This document shows, in pieces, positions 59,301 through 64,000 of a DNA stretch of 64,000 nucleotides (position 1 is the first letter of the stretch; every line of letters begins with the position of its first letter). The notes under the pieces were generated by a model. That model saw only the letters and a list, made by a program, of their open reading frames with translations. It was not told the origin of the DNA and searched no databases. Origin of the DNA: Paracyclopina nana. Taxonomy: Eukaryota; Arthropoda; Copepoda; Cyclopoida; Cyclopettidae. The stretch spans positions 10,354,001 through 10,418,000 of the forward strand of contig JAGUCH010000003.1 in the NCBI GenBank assembly GCA_019096065.1, read 5' to 3'. Made by a program: the position numbers and the translations under genes.

Positions 59301-62300
59301 TGTAGTAAAACTTTGGACCCCTCTCACTGCCATATGAATCAACTTTTATCTACCCATTTTTTGTGCATTGTTAGGCCCCCTATGGGTGTCTCAGAGAATG
59401 GACTAAAAGTTGTTGTCCTTCATGCCCACTGTGCTCTAGCGGCTGAAATGTGTTTTTTAGGGGGTAACTTTGGAGCAAAATTGAGCAACCTTCCCCCGGT
59501 GGAATTTTTTTCTTTTTTTGCACAGAGTCAGCCAAAGATAAGTACTTTCAAATAAAAAAATAAAAAAAATACACTTTTTTGTTTGAGGGCAGATATTGTC
59601 TGTCAAAGTTAGCCCATTTTGGCCCTAATAACTTTGTTAAACAGACTTTGAATATAAGAGCTAAAAATGAAATTTTATTATAATTATAGGGACAAATGAA
59701 CAATATTTATTTCTGTCATTTTTTATTTTGGCGGCGTTTTGGGGCACTTCCTTAATAAATAATTTTTAGTTTTTTGAAAATATTGAGTAAATAGTCATTA
59801 AGTTTTGATTTCATTAAATGAACATGCAAAAAATGAACTGAAATTGAAATTTTATTATAAATATGGTATGTGATGAGCAACTTTTATTTTTGTTATTATA
59901 TTATTGAACCAATTGTTAGGGTAGTTTTACAGTAAATGCATCATAGTTTGCTTAATTTGTACGATTTAAGTTGATCACATCAAATTATGGCATAAGCAAA
60001 AGTTGTTCATCATACCCCATATTTATAATAAAATTTAATTTTCAGCTCAGGTATTTGCACTGTATCCCTAAAAAATAAGGTTTTACAATTTGCTCAATAT
60101 TTTCAAAAAACTGAAAATTGTTTATTAAGGAAGTGCCCCAAAACGCCGCCAAAATAAAAAATGACAGAAATAAATATTGTTCATTTGTCCCTATAATTAT
60201 AATAAAATTTCATTTTTAGCTCTTATATTCAAAGTCTGTTTAACAAAGTTATTAGGGCCAAAATGGGCTAACTTTGACAGACAATATCTGCCCTCAAACA
60301 AAAAAGTGTGTTTTTTTTTATTTTTTTTTTTTTTTTGAAAGTACTTATCTTTGGCTGACTCTGTGCAAAAAAAGAAAAAAATTCCACCGGGGGAAGGTTG
60401 CTCAATTTTGCTCCAAAGTTACCCCCTAAAAAACACATTTCAGCCGCTAGAGCACAGTGGGCATGAAGGACAACAACTTTTAGTCCATTCTCTGAGACAC
60501 CCATAGGGGGCCTAACAATGCACAAAAAATGGGTAGATAAAAGTTGATTCATATGGCAGTGAGAGGGGTCCAAAGTTTTACTACATAAGAATTTCCCCAA
60601 ACTTTGAGGGCCCATATCTCCCCTCCCAGGGGCCCGAGGGCAAAACCCTTTGGTACAGTTACTACCTAGGGGTAGACCTTCCAAATGGCCCATAACATTT
60701 TCGGAAAGCTCTCGGGTCTACTGAATGGATTCTTCAAGGGAGCCAGTCAGTGGCCCTTAAGCACTCCACATTTTAGCCATTTTGAGCAAAATCAATAGTT
60801 AAATTTGAACTCTTATCAAAGAAGTGTTAAGAAAGCTAGTTTGTTTTGAAAAAAGCTGAAAACCGTGAGACAAAATAGCAAAAATGGCCATTCAAAACGC
60901 TGCTCGGCCCCAAGCTGAACTCGTAGAGTAGCAGTCAGCAACAGATTAACTTTTCCTTAAGACAACTTTTTCCATACCTTAAGGCATTCTTAATACATGA
61001 ACAGGGCATAAATGTAGCCGCGCTGCAAAATCCTGATTTTACTTCTGTATCTATTTTTCTCCTCGTGACTTTGGCTCCTTTTTGCTGCTGCCCTCGAGTA
61101 CTATATAAGGCTATCATCATTCATTATGGTCCATCATCATCATCATATATTTTCCTAATGAAGAAATATGCTTTTTGTCGCGGCGCGCGCGCGCGCGAAA
61201 GAGGCTAAAAACTCATGCGGAAATGATGGTCTCATGCTGGGCCCAGTAAAAAATTTTTACAACAATAATTCTGTAGTAATTTTCGCAAACTTTCCTCCTC
61301 GTCAAACTTTCGGACGTTTCACCTATTTGTAGTACGTATTTTTTTTTCTCTTCAGTACTTGACACAATTCAAGAAAAACTTTTGGCAAGGGCCATCTTTT
61401 GTTCCATTAACTTTTCACGTTTCCTTGGCGAAAAAAAAAGATTTCAAAGTTTGCTCTCTGTAGTCTGAAAGTTTTCATTTTCCAGCATGATGTCGGCTTG
61501 CGTGGAGATGGGCGAGCACATTGCAAAAATGAGTCCAATTGCCATTCAAGGGACGAAAGTAAACCTTAACTATGCCCGAGACCACAGCGTGGAAGAAGGC
61601 CTTGATTTTGTGGTGAGTCTTTTTGTCGCATTTTTCGTCAAGTAAAATATGAGCCGCTCATTCATCACAAGAGCTTTTGTTTTGCATGTGGCTACTGAAC
61701 ATTATAGAGCTGCCTTTTTACTTTTTATCAGTGCTTTTGCAGCAACCTTGATGCCATAACATCCATGATTGAAAACGTTCAGGCCTAAAAAAATAGAATG
61801 TTTACTACAAAATTAACAGAAAAACTTGCCTTTGTAATAAGCAGTAATTTGTCTTTTATTCAAAATTCAATTTTATTTGGTATTTTGCACTTTTGCCACC
61901 TAATGAAAAAATGGAACTTATTTTTCTGAAATTCTCGATTTGCTCTTTTTTGGATGGATATTACAAGAAAAATAGGTTTTATTAAATTATTACGAATTTA
62001 ATTTTTTGAGATATTATATCTAATATTATGCGCAGGTGAACCAGGCCTATAATGCTAAAAAACGCTATTACGGCTACGGTTATGGCAGATTTGTGAAAGT
62101 CATCAACTTTGAGTGGAAGCTATTTATTTAGAAATTGTGGAGCAGCGATACAAACTTCAGTGCAAAAAAGAAAGCTTATTTCAAAATGCAATCAGAAATT
62201 AGCCATTTGACTCAAAGCTTCTTTCTCTCATTTTGAGCAGCTTTGCTGGCTGCCACGATGATGATGCAGTGTTATAGGCGCTTTTATTGCATATTTCTTG

Positions 62301-62929
62301 AGAGCTTTGTGCACTTAATTGTGTACTTAATGAGGCATTTAGTGTTTTTGTTGGATCGTTGTCCTCTTGGAGATGATTCGATTACAAACTGGCCTAAATT
62401 CACCCATGAAGACACCCCAAAAAATAATATAAAAAAGGCCAGAAAAAGCTTACGTCCATTTTTAAATGTCTCAACTTGCCATTTTTTCCGAGCAATCTTC
62501 AAAATTGCTGCTTTCCTGGAGAAATGCAATGAAGGGTGGTGCTCGTTCTAATTTCGTTCCATCTCTAGTGAAGGGCATGTCGCATTTTCTTTTGCTGAAA
62601 TGCAGTTTCTTCTTTTGTAGTTCTCGATAAAAGCTACGCAGTTGCCGAATTCATTTGCGCAGAAAAGTGAATGAATATCCCCTTTTTGAAGACGAACTTT
62701 TTTAGAAAAGTGCGCCAAGCGGCTTAAAATTGGGCACAAATTACAGGGGACCGGAAGTGGCATTTTCGGACGTCCGACGGACGTCCAAGGAGTCAGTCTT
62801 CTAACTAAAATATATATCCACTTTCAGGCCCACTGGAACATGTCCATGTTGCAGAGTGAAGACTTGGTGAAGGCTGCCACAGCCTTGATTACTAAGGACG
62901 AAGAGCCGCCAACTTTCTCAAAGCTTTGA
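56400..62929 (+). CDS. ECH1: Delta3,5-delta2,4-dienoyl-CoA isomerase (ECH1)
   Basis: Crotonase-fold isomerase acting in beta-oxidation of odd-position double bonds. Exons 56400-56436, 56492-56654, 56711-56799, 56857-56984, 57047-57173, 57607-57760, 61486-61612 and 62828-62929 join in phase to 308 residues. The N-terminus (MIRTATNLLRTT) looks mitochondrial and the C-terminus is SKL, a PTS1 peroxisomal signal, as in mammalian ECH1. The core has VVILSGNGKAFCAGIDL, GPCVGGGTNLITFTDIRFCTQDAWFQVKEAALGLAADVG in successive segments, and LNYARDHSVEEGLDFV. Relative to rat numbering, Glu196 and Asp204 are kept but Asp176 is Asn. The exon 1-2 splice uses a short CCTAAG acceptor and is the least certain junction. 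Intron 6 is 3.7 kb and contains a large palindromic element. Confidence 0.93.
57761..59125. other. ECH1 intron 6, left part
   Basis: A/T-rich intronic DNA with a (CA)n run at about 57778-57789. No gene or further repeat seen before the palindromic element. Confidence 0.5.
59130..59770 (+). repeat. Left arm of the inverted repeat
   Basis: Pairs with 60116-60756 in opposite orientation, with only a few length differences, mainly in A/T runs (for example near 59553 against 60320). Confidence 0.88.
60116..60756 (-). repeat. Right arm of the inverted repeat
   Basis: Reverse complement of the left arm. Differs chiefly by a longer A/T homopolymer near 60310-60337. Confidence 0.88.
60761..61485. 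other. ECH1 intron 6, right part
   Basis: Intronic sequence between the palindrome and exon 7. It includes CAT-triplet and GC-dinucleotide runs. No gene seen. Confidence 0.5.
61183..61197. repeat. (GC)n dinucleotide run
   Basis: About seven GC/CG dinucleotides in the ECH1 intron, following TTGTCGC. It resembles the run at 33854-33871. Confidence 0.8.
61613..62827. other. ECH1 intron 7
   Basis: A 1.2-kb A/T-rich intron. It holds one in-phase open segment at 62036-62131 that could be an alternative last exon (see findings). Otherwise nothing recognisable. Confidence 0.5.
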
Positions 62930-63388
62930 AGTCGAATTTTTACCATATCATAATGCTTTTCTACTCTAACATGATGAGAGCTCTGAAATACATTTAGAAC
63001 TATATTTATTCTTTTGGGGGGCAAACCAATAAGAATGTTATTGGATCGTTTCGCCCTTTTTAGGGCCTTTTTTGCAGCTCTTCGATGCTCGTATAGCACT
63101 TGCAAAAACAGTATAAGTGTGCAACTTTATTTCTTTTCAGCCATTTATTCGCAAATGTCATAATGTATTCTTGAGCATAATAAAAAATGGAAGCTTTCTG
63201 GCGAATTTCTATACGTTTAGAATATGTACTTGCCTTTTTGGGCATTCGAGAGCAGGATCATCGTAATAAGCTTTGACTTCAAAAGATCGAGTACACAAAG
63301 AGCCATTTCTAGCCCACCTGAGCATAAGTAGGTCGAATGCAATTATACACTGCAAAAAAGAACACTAGAACACTCGCATATTTCCACA
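62930..63388. other. Intergenic after ECH1
   Basis: About 460 bp, A/T-rich. No gene seen; probably the ECH1 3' UTR and the promoter of the last gene. Confidence 0.5.
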
Positions 63389-63620
63389 ATGAAGGTGTAC
63401 GCCATTTTGATCACCCTTTACATAGGTAAGATTTGCTTCCAAATCAGATTATCAGCTTATTTCAGGTTTTTGAGGTGGCTTTTCTCAAGCACTGTTTGTG
63501 GTTCTGGCGAGTGAGCATGAAAGGGCAAAAATATATCTGGCCTTTGGCTATCTATCTCGTATATGGATGATGTTGGCCTATGAATATACTACGTGTATGA
63601 AAAGACGAGGCAGTTGAAAG
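63389..63620 (+). CDS. Start of a secreted-protein gene (partial, tentative)
   Basis: ATG 63389 opens MKVYAILITLYI and stops at a GTAAGA donor after 63425 (phase 1). An acceptor after TTTTCTCAAG at 63489 continues in phase as ALFVVLASEHERAKIYLAFG, which completes a typical signal peptide (cut expected after VLAS). The second exon stays open to a stop at about 63620, or may splice earlier to exons beyond the window. Nothing identifies the product. Confidence 0.4.
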
Positions 63621-63743
63621 ATGTTATGGCCACTCAATTTCAAACAGCAGTTGGCCATTTTTCACATGCAAATTCAAGTGTATTCAAGATATGCATCTTT
63701 TTTACTCCTACGAAATATGGCTTTATCTGAGAATAATGCTCTC

Positions 63744-63764
63744 CAGCAGCAGCAGCAGCAGCAG
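63744..63764. repeat. (CAG)7 microsatellite
   Basis: Seven CAG triplets inside an otherwise unassigned region at the right edge. The surrounding 63621-64000 holds no supported gene. Confidence 0.85.
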
Positions 63765-64000
63765 CAACTCCCTTTTATGTATGTAGTAGTAGTGTATAGA
63801 TCGAAAAAGCAATCTTGGCAGTCTTCCTTAAGGAAATTATTACAAAATGGCCTTAAATGAGTCGTATATGATGCCAAAAGTGGGGAAATTGTTACCCACA
63901 ATTCATAAATGAGTTTTGTGAAAGCACAATGACTTACCCTATAAAATTGCTTGTACTATTTATTTGAAAAAAATAAGTTGAAAAGATGAGAGTGAAAAAT

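Larger units (their letters stand above)
59126..60760. mobile_element. TTAA-bounded palindromic (foldback/MITE-like) element
   Basis: A 1.63-kb element whose two halves are inverted copies around a centre near 59943. It begins TTAA-GGGCCACTGACTGG at 59126 and ends with the exact complement CCAGTCAGTGGCCC-TTAA at 60760. The outer ~600 bp of each arm are nearly identical (arm ORFs 59193-59555 and 60268-60693 share 120 identical residues). The inner ~200 bp have diverged but still pair (TTTATTATAAATATGG and its complement). TTAA at both ends is the target-site duplication of piggyBac-like transposases, so a non-autonomous relative is plausible. No transposase frame is visible. It lies in an ECH1 intron. 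Confidence 0.9.

Noticed and set aside
59193..60693. Two long open frames giving identical 120-residue proteins on opposite strands
   Set aside because: They are the same sequence in the two arms of the palindromic element, without splice sites, signal peptide or domain; best read as element DNA, not genes.

Overview
The window is eukaryotic nuclear DNA, most likely from an arthropod and plausibly a crustacean (for example a branchiopod). The evidence is spliced genes with canonical GT..AG introns, mostly 50-120 bp, and an animal gene set: calcium-channel beta subunit, a novel PKC of the epsilon/Pkc98E type, SPRED, a brainwashing-type alkaline ceramidase, RIOX1/NO66 and an SLC22 transporter. 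The exact organism cannot be fixed from sequence alone. Exon models were built by hand, checking splice sites, reading phase and family conservation; for most genes every junction is in phase over the whole protein.

Layout. 0-4.3 kb: the 3' part of a CYP2-clan cytochrome P450 (+), convergent with a six-exon leucine-rich-repeat protein (-). 5.8-13.8 kb: calcium-channel beta (+), TP53RK/Bud32 (-), LSM6 (-), PKC epsilon-like kinase (+). 16-17.5 kb: alkaline ceramidase (-). 20-25.5 kb: RIOX1/NO66 (-), with a decayed partial copy of its own 3' end behind it and a candidate remote first exon. 26-31 kb: an unassigned protein with a papain/C39-like Cys-His-Asn arrangement, a small tentative acidic-protein gene, and a GPR180/TMEM145-type seven-helix protein, all (+). 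31-38 kb: SPRED (two alternative first exons) and a RUS1/DUF647 protein (+). 38-45.6 kb, minus strand: SLC22 transporter, a secreted 846-residue protein joining a Tyr/Gly/Ser/Asn repeat region to two SOUL haem-binding domains, and an RBR E3 ligase. 46-54 kb: a retinol-dehydrogenase-like SDR, then a secreted haem peroxidase with three N-terminal fibronectin type II modules; one of its introns carries an antisense GPCR-like gene. 54.7-63 kb: a small secreted peptide precursor, an unassigned protein, and ECH1 (dienoyl-CoA isomerase, C-terminal SKL). The largest ECH1 intron holds a 1.63-kb TTAA-bounded palindromic element. A signal-peptide exon of another gene lies near the right edge.

The genes are mostly unrelated housekeeping, signalling and secreted functions, with no operon logic. 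The most unusual items are the repeat-SOUL fusion protein, the FN2-peroxidase next to it (two extracellular haem-linked proteins about 4 kb apart), the large palindrome in ECH1 and the RIOX1 3' duplication. Spacing is tight: several poly(A) signals overlap or directly follow stop codons, two converging genes end 45 bp apart, and two genes diverge from about 120 bp.
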